This document shows positions 12,856 to 21,839 of a DNA stretch of 64,000 bases, in pieces. Where the stretch lies: NCBI RefSeq assembly GCF_014652475.1, contig NZ_BMYW01000006.1, positions 24,167 through 88,166 of the forward strand. Direction: 5' to 3'. The number at the start of each line of letters is the position of its first letter. Positions within the stretch are counted from its first letter, which is position 1. Position numbers and translations under genes: made by a program. The stretch comes from Vogesella alkaliphila (lineage in GTDB: Bacteria > Pseudomonadota > Gammaproteobacteria > Burkholderiales > Chromobacteriaceae). The notes beneath the pieces are model-generated. The model did not search any database, was not told the DNA's origin, and was given only the letters and a program-made list of their open reading frames with translations.

Positions 12856-14238
12856 GTGAACAAAGCCAAATTCTCCTCGCTCCCCCTACCGCAAAACCTG
12901 CTCTCCAATCTGGACAGCCTCGGCTACCACAGCATGACGCCGATCCAGGCCGAAAGCCTGCCCGCCATCCTCGATGGCCGTGACGTGATCGCGCAAGCCA
13001 AGACCGGCAGCGGCAAGACGGCGGCGTTCGCACTGGGCCTGATCAACAGCCTGAATCCGCGCTGGTTCGGCGTACAGGCACTGGTACTGTGCCCGACGCG
13101 CGAGCTGGCCGACCAGGTGGCGCAGGAAATCCGCCGCCTGGCGCGCGCCATCGACAACATCAAGGTCATCACCCTGTGCGGCGGCACGCCGATGGCGCCG
13201 CAACGCGCGTCGCTGGAGCACGGCGCCCACATCGTGGTCGGCACCCCCGGCCGCCTGCAGGACCACCTGTTCCGCGAATCGCTGAACCTCAGCGGCGTGC
13301 AGACGCTGGTGCTGGACGAAGCCGACCGCATGGTGGACATGGGCTTCATCGAGGAAATCGTCGGCATCGTGCGCGCCTGCCCGCGCCAGCGCCAGACCAT
13401 GATGTTCTCCGCCACCTACCCGGACAATATCCGCAAGCTGGCCGAGCAGTTCATGAAGAATCCGCTGCAGGTGAAGGTGGAATCGCTGCACGACGATAGC
13501 AAGATCGAGCAGTGGTTTTACGAGATCGACCCCGACCAGCGTCTGGACGTGGTCGCGCGCGCGCTGCAAAGCGTGCGGCCAACGTCGGCGCTGGCGTTCT
13601 GCAACACCAAGCTGCGCTGCAAGGAGCTGGTGGCCGAGCTGGAACAGGCCGGCTTCTCCGCGCTGGCGCTGTACGGCGAACTGGAGCAGCGCGAGCGCGA
13701 CCAGATCCTGGCGCGCTTTGCCAACAAGAGCACCACGGTGCTGGTGGCCACCGACGTCGCCGCGCGCGGCCTGGACATCAAGGACCTGGACCTGGTGATC
13801 AACGTCGATGTGGCGCACGATCCGGAAGTCCACATCCACCGCATCGGCCGTACCGGCCGTGGCGACAAGCACGGCCTGGCGCTGACCCTGGTCAGCCCCA
13901 GCGACGCGCGCCGCGCCTCGGCCGTCGAGGAATATCAGAAGTCGCCGCTGATCTGGGGCGAAGTCGGCGAGCTGAAACCGGCACCCGGCGGCCCGCTGCT
14001 GCCGCCGATGCTGACGCTGGAAATCGGCGGCGGCAAGCGCGACAAGCTGCGCCCGGGCGACATTCTCGGCGCGCTGACCGGCGAAGGCGGCGTGGCCGGC
14101 AGCCAGGTCGGCAAGATCATGGTGTTCGAGTTCTGCACCTTCGTCGCGCTGGAACGCGGCATCGCGCAGCAGGCGATGGAGCGGCTGTCGGCCGGCAAGA
14201 TCAAGGCCAAGAGCTACAAGATGCGCTTCGTCAGCTAA
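12856..14238 (+). CDS. dbpA: ATP-dependent RNA helicase DbpA
   Basis: DEAD-box helicase acting on 23S rRNA hairpin 92 during 50S subunit assembly. It shows the Q motif region (YHSMTPIQAESLP), Walker A AKTGSGKT, DEAD variant VLDEADRM, SAT (FSATYP) and HRIGRTGR. The C-terminal domain (KLRPGDILGALTGEGG to KAKSYKMRF) is the DbpA-specific RNA-binding domain and separates it from RhlE. I chose the GTG at 12856, giving MNKAKFSSLPLPQ and 460 residues, close to the E. coli length. No clear ribosome site is visible, so the start is less certain than the identity. Confidence 0.95.
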   Translation: MNKAKFSSLPLPQNLLSNLDSLGYHSMTPIQAESLPAILDGRDVIAQAKTGSGKTAAFALGLINSLNPRWFGVQALVLCPTRELADQVAQEIRRLARAIDNIKVITLCGGTPMAPQRASLEHGAHIVVGTPGRLQDHLFRESLNLSGVQTLVLDEADRMVDMGFIEEIVGIVRACPRQRQTMMFSATYPDNIRKLAEQFMKNPLQVKVESLHDDSKIEQWFYEIDPDQRLDVVARALQSVRPTSALAFCNTKLRCKELVAELEQAGFSALALYGELEQRERDQILARFANKSTTVLVATDVAARGLDIKDLDLVINVDVAHDPEVHIHRIGRTGRGDKHGLALTLVSPSDARRASAVEEYQKSPLIWGEVGELKPAPGGPLLPPMLTLEIGGGKRDKLRPGDILGALTGEGGVAGSQVGKIMVFEFCTFVALERGIAQQAMERLSAGKIKAKSYKMRFVS

Positions 14239-14255
14239 AACGCGACTCACCGCAT

Positions 14256-14288
14256 GCAAAAGCCCGGATCACCGATCCGGGCTTTTGC
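14256..14288. terminator. Bidirectional rho-independent terminator between dbpA and the response regulator gene
   Basis: Perfect 15-bp arms beginning GCAAAAGCCCGGATC with a 3-nt loop, with A and T tracts on the two sides. It lies between convergent genes and can serve both. Confidence 0.9.
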
Positions 14289-14304
14289 GTGACCTGTCGC
14301 CGAC

Positions 14305-15894
14305 TCAGCCTTCGGACAGGATCTCGCGCTTGGACAGGATGGCGTTGAAGCCCTGCACCCGTTCGTGGTCCTGCGGCAGCCATTTCATCAGCTGCAGCAC
14401 CTTGTCCAGGCTCTCCGGCGCGCTGTCCTGCAACAGCAGCGAACAGGCGTTCATGCCGAGACGGTCGTTGCGGGTCTGCGTCGCCACGCCGTACAGCATC
14501 AGTGCCGCCTGCTGTTTCTGGCCGTTCTTCGCCATCGCCACCGCCTGATCGTTGGCCGCCTGAAGCGTGGTATGCGCCGCCTCGATTGCCGCGATCATCA
14601 CCTGGTTGTCGCGTGACAGCGCGGTCATCAGCGTGACGTCTTGGTGGTTCTTCACGAAGCGCAGCGCCAGCTGCTGCAGCCACTCGCCGGCACAGTAGCC
14701 CTCGGTGTCCTGCGGCAGCCGGGCCACCGCCTCGATGAAGCGGGTGGCGTCGCGCCAGCCGGTTTGCGGCTGCAGCAGAAAGGCCGCCGCCTGCCGCAGC
14801 AGCGCCATGGCGTCGGTGTAGCGCTTGCGCCCCAGGGCCGACAGCGCGCGACAGACCAGCAGCAGGAACTGGTCGGCCTCGCCCTTGAGCAGGCCGCCCA
14901 GCTCCTGCGACAGGCGGTCCATCTTCTCCAGCTGCTCTCCCTCGCTGTAGGCCTGCAGCAGGTCGACCATCACGCCGGGGCCGAAGGCGCTGTTGTTGCG
15001 CCCGATCAGCACCGCCTTTTCCAGATAGGTGGCCGCTTTCAGCGGGTCGCCGACGTTCAGCGCCGTCTCGCCACAGGCGCACAGGCGCTGGAAGTTGCGC
15101 GGCGACAGCAGCACCGCCTTTTCCAGGATGGACAGCGCCTCCTGGAACTGGCCGCCGTGAGTCAGGTTCTGCGCCAGCGCGTCGTAGGCGTCGGTGTAGT
15201 TGGGGGCCTCGGCGATGATCTCGTTGAGGATGGCCGTGCTCTGCTCGATGTCGTCCTGTTCCTTCAGAATGCGCACCATGCCCATCTTCGCCCACGGGAT
15301 CGCCTTCATCGCCAGGATCTTCTCGTAGACCTGCCGCGCCTCGCTGAACTGGTCGTTGAGCATGTAGGTCTCCGCCATCAGCCGCAGCACGTCCATCACC
15401 TGCACATTGTTTTCGGCGATGCTCTCCAGCTGGCGCAGGATCAGCAGCGCCTGCGGCACCTCGCCGGCCAGCAGCTTGAGGTGGGCCGGGCGCAGGAACA
15501 GCTTGCGCTGCAGAGCAAGACGCAGGCGGTCGAACAGGGTCTGACTGGAAAACGGCTTCAGGATGTAGTCGTCCGGCGCCACCTCGGCGGCGGCGACCAC
15601 GCGCTCGTACTTGCGCTCGCCGGTGATCATGATCCACACCGAGGTCAGCGGATAGGCATTGCTGCGACGCAGCAGTTCGAGCAGCTCCTGCCCGCTCATG
15701 CCCTCGCCCAGGTTGTAGTCGCACAGCACGACGTCGAACTGCTTGCGCCGTATCCGCTGCAAGCCGTCTGCGGCATTGACCGCCGCCTCGGAGCGGGTGA
15801 TGCCGACCTGGGCCAGCATCGCGCGCAGCGACTGCCGCACGGTATGCGAATCCTCAATAATCAGCACCGTGGTGCTTTCATCGAACGTGTTCAC
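14305..15894 (-). CDS. Response regulator with receiver domain and TPR-like repeat region
   Basis: A 529-residue protein. Residues about 8-125 are a receiver domain with the acidic pair IIED, phospho-acceptor Asp59 in VLCDYNLG, the ITGE switch residue and the LKPF lysine. The remaining 400 residues are helical repeats resembling tetratricopeptide units, for example the stretches around TYMLNDQFSEARQVYEKIL and NLTHGGQFQEALSILEKAV. There is no DNA-binding, kinase or cyclic-di-GMP domain, so output probably works through protein contacts. The start is GTG at 15894 with GAGGAGAG upstream. No sensor kinase is adjacent; the partner is unknown. Confidence 0.88.
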   Translation of the reverse strand: MNTFDESTTVLIIEDSHTVRQSLRAMLAQVGITRSEAAVNAADGLQRIRRKQFDVVLCDYNLGEGMSGQELLELLRRSNAYPLTSVWIMITGERKYERVVAAAEVAPDDYILKPFSSQTLFDRLRLALQRKLFLRPAHLKLLAGEVPQALLILRQLESIAENNVQVMDVLRLMAETYMLNDQFSEARQVYEKILAMKAIPWAKMGMVRILKEQDDIEQSTAILNEIIAEAPNYTDAYDALAQNLTHGGQFQEALSILEKAVLLSPRNFQRLCACGETALNVGDPLKAATYLEKAVLIGRNNSAFGPGVMVDLLQAYSEGEQLEKMDRLSQELGGLLKGEADQFLLLVCRALSALGRKRYTDAMALLRQAAAFLLQPQTGWRDATRFIEAVARLPQDTEGYCAGEWLQQLALRFVKNHQDVTLMTALSRDNQVMIAAIEAAHTTLQAANDQAVAMAKNGQKQQAALMLYGVATQTRNDRLGMNACSLLLQDSAPESLDKVLQLMKWLPQDHERVQGFNAILSKREILSEG

Positions 15895-16031
15895 ACGCTC
15901 TCCTCATTTTTCTTATTGGCCGGCGATTGCAGGGCTGGCCGCGGTCTCCGCGGCCGCGACACCCAGCTGACATCACAGCAAGACTTCTTTACCACCATAG
16001 TCGCGAACACCACGGCCAACCAGCTCGAACC

Positions 16032-16075
16032 GCAACAAGAACCCGGTTTTTCAGGCCGGGGCCCATTCTTGCTGC
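16032..16075. repeat. Inverted repeat, possible hairpin upstream of the response regulator gene
   Basis: Arms GCAACAAGAA and TTCTTGCTGC (one mismatch) enclose a smaller CCCGG/CCGGG stem. The element lies in the 251-bp gap between the LysR and response regulator genes. Its role is unknown; it might terminate the LysR transcript, though T tracts are weak. Confidence 0.4.
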
Positions 16076-16145
16076 GGCCCGCCAGCGGCACGGACAGACA
16101 AGCGACCATGATCGGGCGCCTTATGAGCGGCCTCCCGGAGCGGGC

Positions 16146-17042
16146 TCACGATACTGCGGCCAACCCTGACAGGATGCTGCTGAAGGCGGCCACCAGCGGC
16201 GAGATCTCGTCGGCGCGAGTTGCTACGGCCAGTGACAAATAAGCGCGCTCATCTGTAAGTGGAATGTAACACACCCCGTCCAGCTGCACGCAAGACAGCG
16301 GCGACGGCAGGATGGCAATGCCCAGCCCGGCGGCGACCAGCGCAATCTGCGTCATCGCCTCGCCCGAGGTCTGCGCGATGCGCGGCTGGAAGCCGGCCGC
16401 CTGCGCCAGCTGCCGGATCAGCGCCGGCAGCCCGGTCGATACCCCCGGCGGATAGACGATGAAGCCCTCGTCGCGCAACTCGGCAAACGCCAGCCGGGCG
16501 CGCGCCGCCAGCGGATGGTCGCGGCGGAGCACCACGCACAGCCGGTCACGGCGCAGCTCGCGACGGGAAACGCCGGGCACCACCTCGTCGCCGTTGTAAC
16601 GCACGAAGCCGACATCCAGCCGCTGCTGCTGCAAAGCGAGGTACTGGTCGCCGGTGAACATTTCCGCCAGCTTGAGGCTGACCGCCGGATAGCGTTCGCG
16701 GTAGTGGCGCAGGCTGTCCGGCAGCACGCCGGCCAGCGGCATCGATGAGGTGAACGCGATGCGCAGCTCGCCGACCTCGCCGCGGCCGGCACGGCGCGCC
16801 TCCTCGACGGCGGCCTCGGCATCGGCCAGCAGGCGCCGCGCCCGCAGCAGCAGGCGTTCGCCGGCAGTGGTCAGCAGCACCCGCCGCTTGCTGCGCTGGA
16901 ACAGCTGCACCCCCAGCTCCGCCTCCAGCGCCTGGATTTGCTGGCTGAGCGGCGGCTGGCCGATGTGCAGCCGTTCCGCGGCGCGGGTGAAGTGCAGCTC
17001 TTCGGCCACGGTGACGAAATAACGCAGGTGACGCAGCTCCAT
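16146..17042 (-). CDS. LysR-family transcriptional regulator
   Basis: A 298-residue regulator with a classic N-terminal winged HTH (LRYFVTVAEELHFTRAAERLHIGQPPLSQQI) and a substrate-binding domain. The MELRHLRYFV start and PPLSQQI helix resemble the CatR/BenM branch, but the effector cannot be read from sequence. It is divergent from an MFS exporter gene across about 100 bp, so it probably controls that gene and itself. The gap contains a short dyad TTCA-GATA-TGAA next to the LysR start. Confidence 0.9.
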   Translation of the reverse strand: MELRHLRYFVTVAEELHFTRAAERLHIGQPPLSQQIQALEAELGVQLFQRSKRRVLLTTAGERLLLRARRLLADAEAAVEEARRAGRGEVGELRIAFTSSMPLAGVLPDSLRHYRERYPAVSLKLAEMFTGDQYLALQQQRLDVGFVRYNGDEVVPGVSRRELRRDRLCVVLRRDHPLAARARLAFAELRDEGFIVYPPGVSTGLPALIRQLAQAAGFQPRIAQTSGEAMTQIALVAAGLGIAILPSPLSCVQLDGVCYIPLTDERAYLSLAVATRADEISPLVAAFSSILSGLAAVS

Positions 17043-17138
17043 TAATCGCTTTCAGATATGAATTACCACTGAAATATATATTGGACCATCTAAACGGCCA
17101 AGCCTAGCATCGGCTTGTCTTCTACGCGGTGCCTTGCC

Positions 17139-18392
17139 ATGACCAGCTATTGCGCTCCCCTGTCGTCCCCTTGCCCCGCCCCGCCGGCCACGCCCGTCAG
17201 CGGCAAGCTGGTCGCCGGCTCCGCCGCCTACCGCCGCACCGGCTGGGCGCTGTTCTGCGCCGGCTTTGCCACCTTCGCCATGCTCTATGGCGTGCAGCCG
17301 CTGCTGCCGCTGTTCTCGGCCGAATTCGGCACCGGCGCCGCCCGTGCCAGTACCGTGCTCTCCGCCGGCACGCTGTCGATGGCGCTGATGCTGATCCCGG
17401 CCAGCCTGCTGGCCGACCGCCTCGGGCGCAAGCCGCTGATGGTGGCCGCCTTGCTGGTCGGGGCGCTGCTGACCTTGGCCGCAACGCTGACGCAGGGCTT
17501 TGGCGCGCTGGTCTGGTCGCGCGCGGCCTTCGGCATGGTGTTGGCCGGCTTGCCGGCGGTGGCGATGGCCTATCTGAGCGAGGAGGTGGAAGCCGGCTCG
17601 CTGGGCAAGGCGCTGGGGCTGTATATCGCCGGCAATGCGCTGGGCGGCATGAGTGGCCGCTATCTGGCGGCGCTGCTGGCCGATGTCGCCGGCTGGCGGC
17701 TGGCGCTGGCGGTGCTGGGCGGCCTAGGCCTGCTGGCGGCGGCGCTGGTATGGAGGCAGCTGCCGGCGTCGCGTCACTTCCAGCCCTCTCGCGGCAATCT
17801 GGCGCAGCTGTGGCACAACGGCCGCCGTCATTTTGCCGATGCCGGCCTGCCCTGGCTGTTCCTGTCCGCCTTCCTGCTGATGGGCTGCTTCGTCAGCCTG
17901 TACAACTACCTCGGCTACCGGCTGCTGCAGGCGCCATTCGGCCTCAGCCAGAGCCAGATCGGCCTGGTGTTCCTGCTGTACGTGGTGGGGATCTGGTCGT
18001 CAGCGTGGGCCGGCACCCTCGCCGACCGCCTCGGGCGGCGCAATGTGCTGTGGCTGATGATAATGGTGATGGCGGCCGGCCTGCTGCTGACGCTGCCGCA
18101 GCAGCTGTGGCTGGTGGTCGGCGGCGTCGCGCTGTTCACCTTCGGCTTCTTCGGCGCGCACTCGGTAGCCAGCAGCTGGGTCGGGCGCCGCGCGCTGCAG
18201 GCACGGGCGCTGGCGTCGGCGTGCTACCTGACCGCCTACTACGCCGGCTCCAGCGTGATGGGCACGCTGTCCGGCGTGCTGTGGGAGTCGCACCGCTGGC
18301 CGGGCGTAGCCGCCTGCCTCGGCCTGTTGCTGCTGGCGGCGCTGGCCATCGCGCTGCACCTGCGCCGGCTGCCGCCGCTGCCCGGTGCCTGA
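17139..18392 (+). CDS. MFS transporter, YnfM-like
   Basis: A 12-helix major facilitator, 417 residues from the ATG at 17139; an in-frame TTG at 17115 is less likely. The loop 2-3 signature LADRLGRKP and the motifs FCAGFATFAMLYGVQPLLP, AYLSEEV and FFGAHSVASSW closely resemble E. coli YnfM, a predicted drug or sugar efflux protein of unproven substrate. It is divergent from the LysR gene and ends 3 bp before the convergent YitT-family gene. Confidence 0.9.
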   Translation: MTSYCAPLSSPCPAPPATPVSGKLVAGSAAYRRTGWALFCAGFATFAMLYGVQPLLPLFSAEFGTGAARASTVLSAGTLSMALMLIPASLLADRLGRKPLMVAALLVGALLTLAATLTQGFGALVWSRAAFGMVLAGLPAVAMAYLSEEVEAGSLGKALGLYIAGNALGGMSGRYLAALLADVAGWRLALAVLGGLGLLAAALVWRQLPASRHFQPSRGNLAQLWHNGRRHFADAGLPWLFLSAFLLMGCFVSLYNYLGYRLLQAPFGLSQSQIGLVFLLYVVGIWSSAWAGTLADRLGRRNVLWLMIMVMAAGLLLTLPQQLWLVVGGVALFTFGFFGAHSVASSWVGRRALQARALASACYLTAYYAGSSVMGTLSGVLWESHRWPGVAACLGLLLLAALAIALHLRRLPPLPGA

Positions 18393-18395
18393 GGC

Positions 18396-19031
18396 TTACA
18401 TCGCGATGTAGCGGTCGGGACGATGATTGAAACCGATCACCATGTTCAGCGCCAGCGCGCCGAGGATGGAGCCGAACAAGGCCGGCACGCTGACCATGAA
18501 CAGCGACGCCAGCAGGATCAGCAGGTCGACGCCCAGCTGCAGCTTGCCGGCGCGGATGCCGTGGCGATCCTGCAGGTACAGCGCCAGGATGTTGATGCCG
18601 CCCAGGCTCGCCTTGTGGCGGAACAGCGCGATAAAGCCCATGCCCATCATCAGGCCGCCGACCACGCCGCTGTAGAACGGGTCCAGCGGCCCGAAATGGG
18701 CAAACTGCGCGTGCAGCCCGGAAAACAGCGACAGCAGGCTGACCGCGATAAAGGTCTTGAGGGTGAACGCCCAGCCCATGCGCTTTACCGCCAGCCAGTA
18801 GAACGGCACATTGATCAGCGAGAACACCACCCCGAACGGGACGCCGCTCTGGTAGTGGATCAGGAAGGCGATGCCGGCGGTGCTGCCGGTGAGCAGGCCG
18901 GCCTGCTTGAACATCGCCACGCCGAAGGCCACCAGCAGCGTGCCGACCAGGATCGCCAGAATGTCTTCCAGCAGGGTATGGGAAACGTCGTTGGTGTCGG
19001 AATCCAACAGGGTGTGGCCGGCGCTCGTCAT
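18396..19031 (-). CDS. YitT-family membrane protein
   Basis: A 211-residue protein with five or six predicted membrane helices and no soluble domain. The stretch AFGVAMFKQAGLLTGSTAGI and the GGINILALYLQDRHGI motif match the YitT/DUF161 family. The function of the family is unproven; it has been proposed to transport small molecules. It is convergent with the MFS gene. The 153-bp upstream gap to the next LysR stop codon is A+T-rich and probably holds its promoter. Confidence 0.82.
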   Translation of the reverse strand: MTSAGHTLLDSDTNDVSHTLLEDILAILVGTLLVAFGVAMFKQAGLLTGSTAGIAFLIHYQSGVPFGVVFSLINVPFYWLAVKRMGWAFTLKTFIAVSLLSLFSGLHAQFAHFGPLDPFYSGVVGGLMMGMGFIALFRHKASLGGINILALYLQDRHGIRAGKLQLGVDLLILLASLFMVSVPALFGSILGALALNMVIGFNHRPDRYIAM

Positions 19032-19184
19032 CTCGAATTATTCCGCAATGCAATATGTCAGCTGCGGATTGTAGCCAGTCATGCGCGAAAGACAATAAAT
19101 CCAGATCAAAAAACCCTTGATCGGCAAAATTTAGCACGCATCACCAAATATCAAGCAAATCTGCGCAATATACAACCCTAGCCG

Positions 19185-20066
19185 TTACGCCAAAATTATC
19201 CTGTTTGCATACAGAGCCAGCGTCTGCTGCATGCTTGCCATCAACCATGCGGCGAACGCCTGCTGCCGCGCGTCCTGCTCCAGCGCTTGTAGCGACAGCA
19301 ACACGTAGTGGCTGCCGTCGGCGACAAAACCGGCCGGCGCCTGCAGCGTCTGCGCCGCCAGATCGTCGGCCACCATGTACAGCGACGCCATCGCCACCCC
19401 CAGCCCGGCCAGCGCCGCCTGCAGGCTGAGGTAGAAGTGCTCGAACTCGCGGCTGCCGGCCAGCGCCATCGCGGCCGCCGGCTGCAGGCGCTGCCACTCC
19501 CCCCACGCCTGCGGCCGCGAACGGGTGTGCAGCCGCACCGCGGCCGCCCGCTCGCGACAGACCGGCCCGACGTGCTCTGCGGCCAACCTTTGCACGCAAT
19601 AGTGTGCCGGCCAGGCAAAGTCATCGCGCCGGATCGCCAGCTCGACATGGCCGCTTTCCAGCCGCACCGCGCCGCCGGCGGCGCTGAGGTGGACCTCGAT
19701 ATCCGGATGCAGCGCATGGAACTGCGGCAGGCGCGGAATCAACCAGCGCATCGCCAGCGTTGGCTCGCACGACACCGCCAGCGGCGGCGTGGCGGCCGGC
19801 TGCAGCTGCGTCACCGCCTGCTGCAGGGTGTGCAGCGCCTCGCCGCAGGCGGTAAACAGCCGGGTGCCGGCGGCGCTGAGGAAGACCGCGCGGTTGCGGC
19901 GCTCGAACAGCGCCACGCCGAGCTGCTCCTCCAGCAAGCGGACCTGGCGGCTGACCGCGCCGTGCGTCACGCACAGCTCGTCGGCCGCACGCACGAAGCT
20001 GCCGTGGCGGGCAGCGGCCTCGAACACGCGCAAGGCGTTCAGCGACGGCAGGGCGGCAAAGCTCAT
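19185..20066 (-). CDS. LysR-family transcriptional regulator, GcvA-like
   Basis: A 293-residue regulator whose N-terminus (LPSLNALRVFEAAARHGSFVRAADELCVTHGAVSRQV) is of the GcvA/AmpR branch. It is divergent from the LysE-type exporter gene across 116 bp that contain a CATTG...CAATG dyad, so it most likely controls that exporter. A dispersed 12-bp word lies inside (19579-19590). The effector is unknown. Confidence 0.9.
   Translation of the reverse strand: MSFAALPSLNALRVFEAAARHGSFVRAADELCVTHGAVSRQVRLLEEQLGVALFERRNRAVFLSAAGTRLFTACGEALHTLQQAVTQLQPAATPPLAVSCEPTLAMRWLIPRLPQFHALHPDIEVHLSAAGGAVRLESGHVELAIRRDDFAWPAHYCVQRLAAEHVGPVCRERAAAVRLHTRSRPQAWGEWQRLQPAAAMALAGSREFEHFYLSLQAALAGLGVAMASLYMVADDLAAQTLQAPAGFVADGSHYVLLSLQALEQDARQQAFAAWLMASMQQTLALYANRIILA
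19579..19590 (+). repeat. Dispersed 12-bp word, single copy inside a LysR gene
   Basis: Exact GCGGCCAACCTT on the plus strand, encoding QRLAAE on the gene strand. Confidence 0.75.
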
Positions 20067-20182
20067 CGGTCAGTTTTTCTCACGTAAACAAGGCAGAAAC
20101 CATCGTTATTCATTGCCGGGAAAAAGCGTGACAATGATCGTCATCCTTTTACCCCGCACCAAACTCACCGAAAGTATACGCA

Positions 20183-20782
20183 ATGACCGAACTGTTTGCC
20201 GTGATGACCATTACCCTGCTCGCCGTGATCAGCCCCGGCGCCGACTTCGCCATGATCAGCCGCAACAGCCTGCTGTACGGCAAACGCGCCGGCCTCGCCG
20301 CCGCGCTCGGCATCGGCCTGGGGGTGCAGGTGCACGTGATGTACACCCTGCTCGGCGCCAGCCTGCTGCAACAGACGCCGTTGTTGCTGCAGCTGCTGCG
20401 CGTGCTGGGCGCCGGCTATCTGGTGTATGTCGGCTGGAGCACCTTCCGCAGCGGCGCCGTCAACGAGGCGGCGGCGGACAACCACGGCCGCGCGCTGCGC
20501 AACGGCTTCCTCACCAACGTGCTCAATCCCAAGACCATGCTGTTCGTGATCAGCACCTACACCCAGGTCGTTGCCGCCAGCACGCCGCTGTCGGTGCTGC
20601 TCGGTTACGGCCTGTTCATGTCGCTGGCGCACGTGCTGTGGTTTGCGCTGGTGGCGGTGCTGCTGTCCCGGGACGGTCTGCGCCAGCGCCTGCTCGGCGT
20701 GCAGCTATGGCTCAACCGCGGCATCGGCCTGCTGCTGATGGCGCTGGGCAGCCTGCTCGCCGCCGGCCCGCTGCTGCAATAG
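20183..20782 (+). CDS. LysE/RhtB-family amino-acid exporter
   Basis: A 199-residue inner-membrane protein with about six helices. The family signature ITLLAVISPGADFAMISRNSL and the LNPKTMLF motif are present. Family members export basic or neutral amino acids or homoserine lactones; the substrate is not evident here. Its divergent GcvA-like LysR partner suggests induction by the substrate. Confidence 0.92.
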   Translation: MTELFAVMTITLLAVISPGADFAMISRNSLLYGKRAGLAAALGIGLGVQVHVMYTLLGASLLQQTPLLLQLLRVLGAGYLVYVGWSTFRSGAVNEAAADNHGRALRNGFLTNVLNPKTMLFVISTYTQVVAASTPLSVLLGYGLFMSLAHVLWFALVAVLLSRDGLRQRLLGVQLWLNRGIGLLLMALGSLLAAGPLLQ

Positions 20783-20790
20783 CCGCCATG

Positions 20791-20814
20791 AAAAAAGGCG
20801 ACCCAAAGGTCGCC
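20791..20814 (-). terminator. Rho-independent terminator of mmuM
   Basis: Stem GGCGACC/GGTCGCC with a 4-nt loop, followed on the minus strand by six T residues, 24 bp past the mmuM stop codon. Confidence 0.85.
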
Positions 20815-20837
20815 GTGGATGATGCCGCCGTGCCGAT

Positions 20838-21776
20838 TTAGCCGCGCAGCCAGCCGGCCAGCGCGCGGATATCGTCCGGCGACGTGCGGCAGCAGCCACC
20901 AATGCAGCTGGCGCCGGCCAGACGCCACTGCCGCGCCGCCTCGGCGAAGGCCAGCGGATCGCTGCTGCCGTGCCAGGTCTTGGTCACCGCGTCGTAGGCT
21001 TCGCCGGAGTTGGGATAGGTCAGCAGCCGCTTGCCGGTGCTTGCGGCCAACGTTTGCAGCAGCGGTACGATATGCCGCGGCGCGGTGCAGTTGACGCCCA
21101 CCGCCACGATCTGCGGATAGGCTTCCAGCTCGGCCACCGCCGCCAGCAAGGGCGTGCCGTCGCTCAGGTTGGCGTCATCGCGGCAGGAGAAGCTGATCCA
21201 CGCCGCCGCCTGCGGAAAGTCCTGCTGCAGCACGCGGGCGATGGCGCGCGCTTCCACCGCGCAGGGAATGGTCTCGCACGCCAGCAGATCCGGCGCGGCG
21301 GCCAGCAAGGCGGCAATGCGCGGGCGATGGAAATCCATCAGCTCGGTTTCGCTGCGGCCGTAATCGCCACGGTATTCGGAACCGTCGGCCAGCATCGCGC
21401 CGTACGGCCCCACCGAGGCCGCCACCAGTGGCTGCTGGCGACCGGCATGGTTGGCCGCATCGGCCCAGAACTCGTCGCGTGCCTGCTGCGCCAGCTGCAC
21501 CGAGCGCTGCATCAGCTCCGCGGCCGCGGCTTCGTCCAGGCCGCGCTTGGCAAAACCGCTGAACGACGCCTGGTAGCTGGCGGTGGTGGCGACGTCGGCA
21601 CCGGCGGCGAAGTAGTCGAAATGCACCTGGCGGATCAGCTCCGGCTGCTCGATCAGCACCCGCGCCGACCACAGCGCGTCATTCAGGTCACAACCGCGAC
21701 GTTCCAGCTCGGACGCCATCGCGCCGTCCAGCACGACCGGGGCATCCTGAAAACGGGCAAAAGGATTGGCAAACAT
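20838..21776 (-). CDS. mmuM: Homocysteine S-methyltransferase
   Basis: Zinc enzyme that transfers a methyl group from S-methylmethionine (or S-adenosylmethionine) to homocysteine, making methionine. The ATG at 21776, preceded by GGAG, gives 312 residues (E. coli MmuM has 310). Zinc-ligand cysteines are visible in GVNCTAP and in GGCCRTSP near the C-terminus, and the N-terminal LDGAMASELERRG is typical. No mmuP-type permease is adjacent. Confidence 0.93.
   Translation of the reverse strand: MFANPFARFQDAPVVLDGAMASELERRGCDLNDALWSARVLIEQPELIRQVHFDYFAAGADVATTASYQASFSGFAKRGLDEAAAAELMQRSVQLAQQARDEFWADAANHAGRQQPLVAASVGPYGAMLADGSEYRGDYGRSETELMDFHRPRIAALLAAAPDLLACETIPCAVEARAIARVLQQDFPQAAAWISFSCRDDANLSDGTPLLAAVAELEAYPQIVAVGVNCTAPRHIVPLLQTLAASTGKRLLTYPNSGEAYDAVTKTWHGSSDPLAFAEAARQWRLAGASCIGGCCRTSPDDIRALAGWLRG
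21043..21054 (+). repeat. Dispersed 12-bp word, single copy inside mmuM
   Basis: Exact GCGGCCAACGTT with extended context TTGCGGCCAACGTTTGC, encoding QTLAAS on the gene strand. Confidence 0.75.
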
Positions 21777-21790
21777 AGAACAGGCTCCAC

Positions 21791-21821
21791 AAAAAGAAAA
21801 ACCCCGGCACAGGCCGGGGCT
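21791..21821 (-). terminator. Rho-independent terminator of the second chemoreceptor gene
   Basis: Stem CCCCGGC/GCCGGGG with loop ACAG; the minus-strand reading ends in a T-rich tract. It lies between the chemoreceptor stop (21840) and the mmuM start. Confidence 0.85.
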
Positions 21822-21839
21822 TGCTGCATGCAAGATGTA

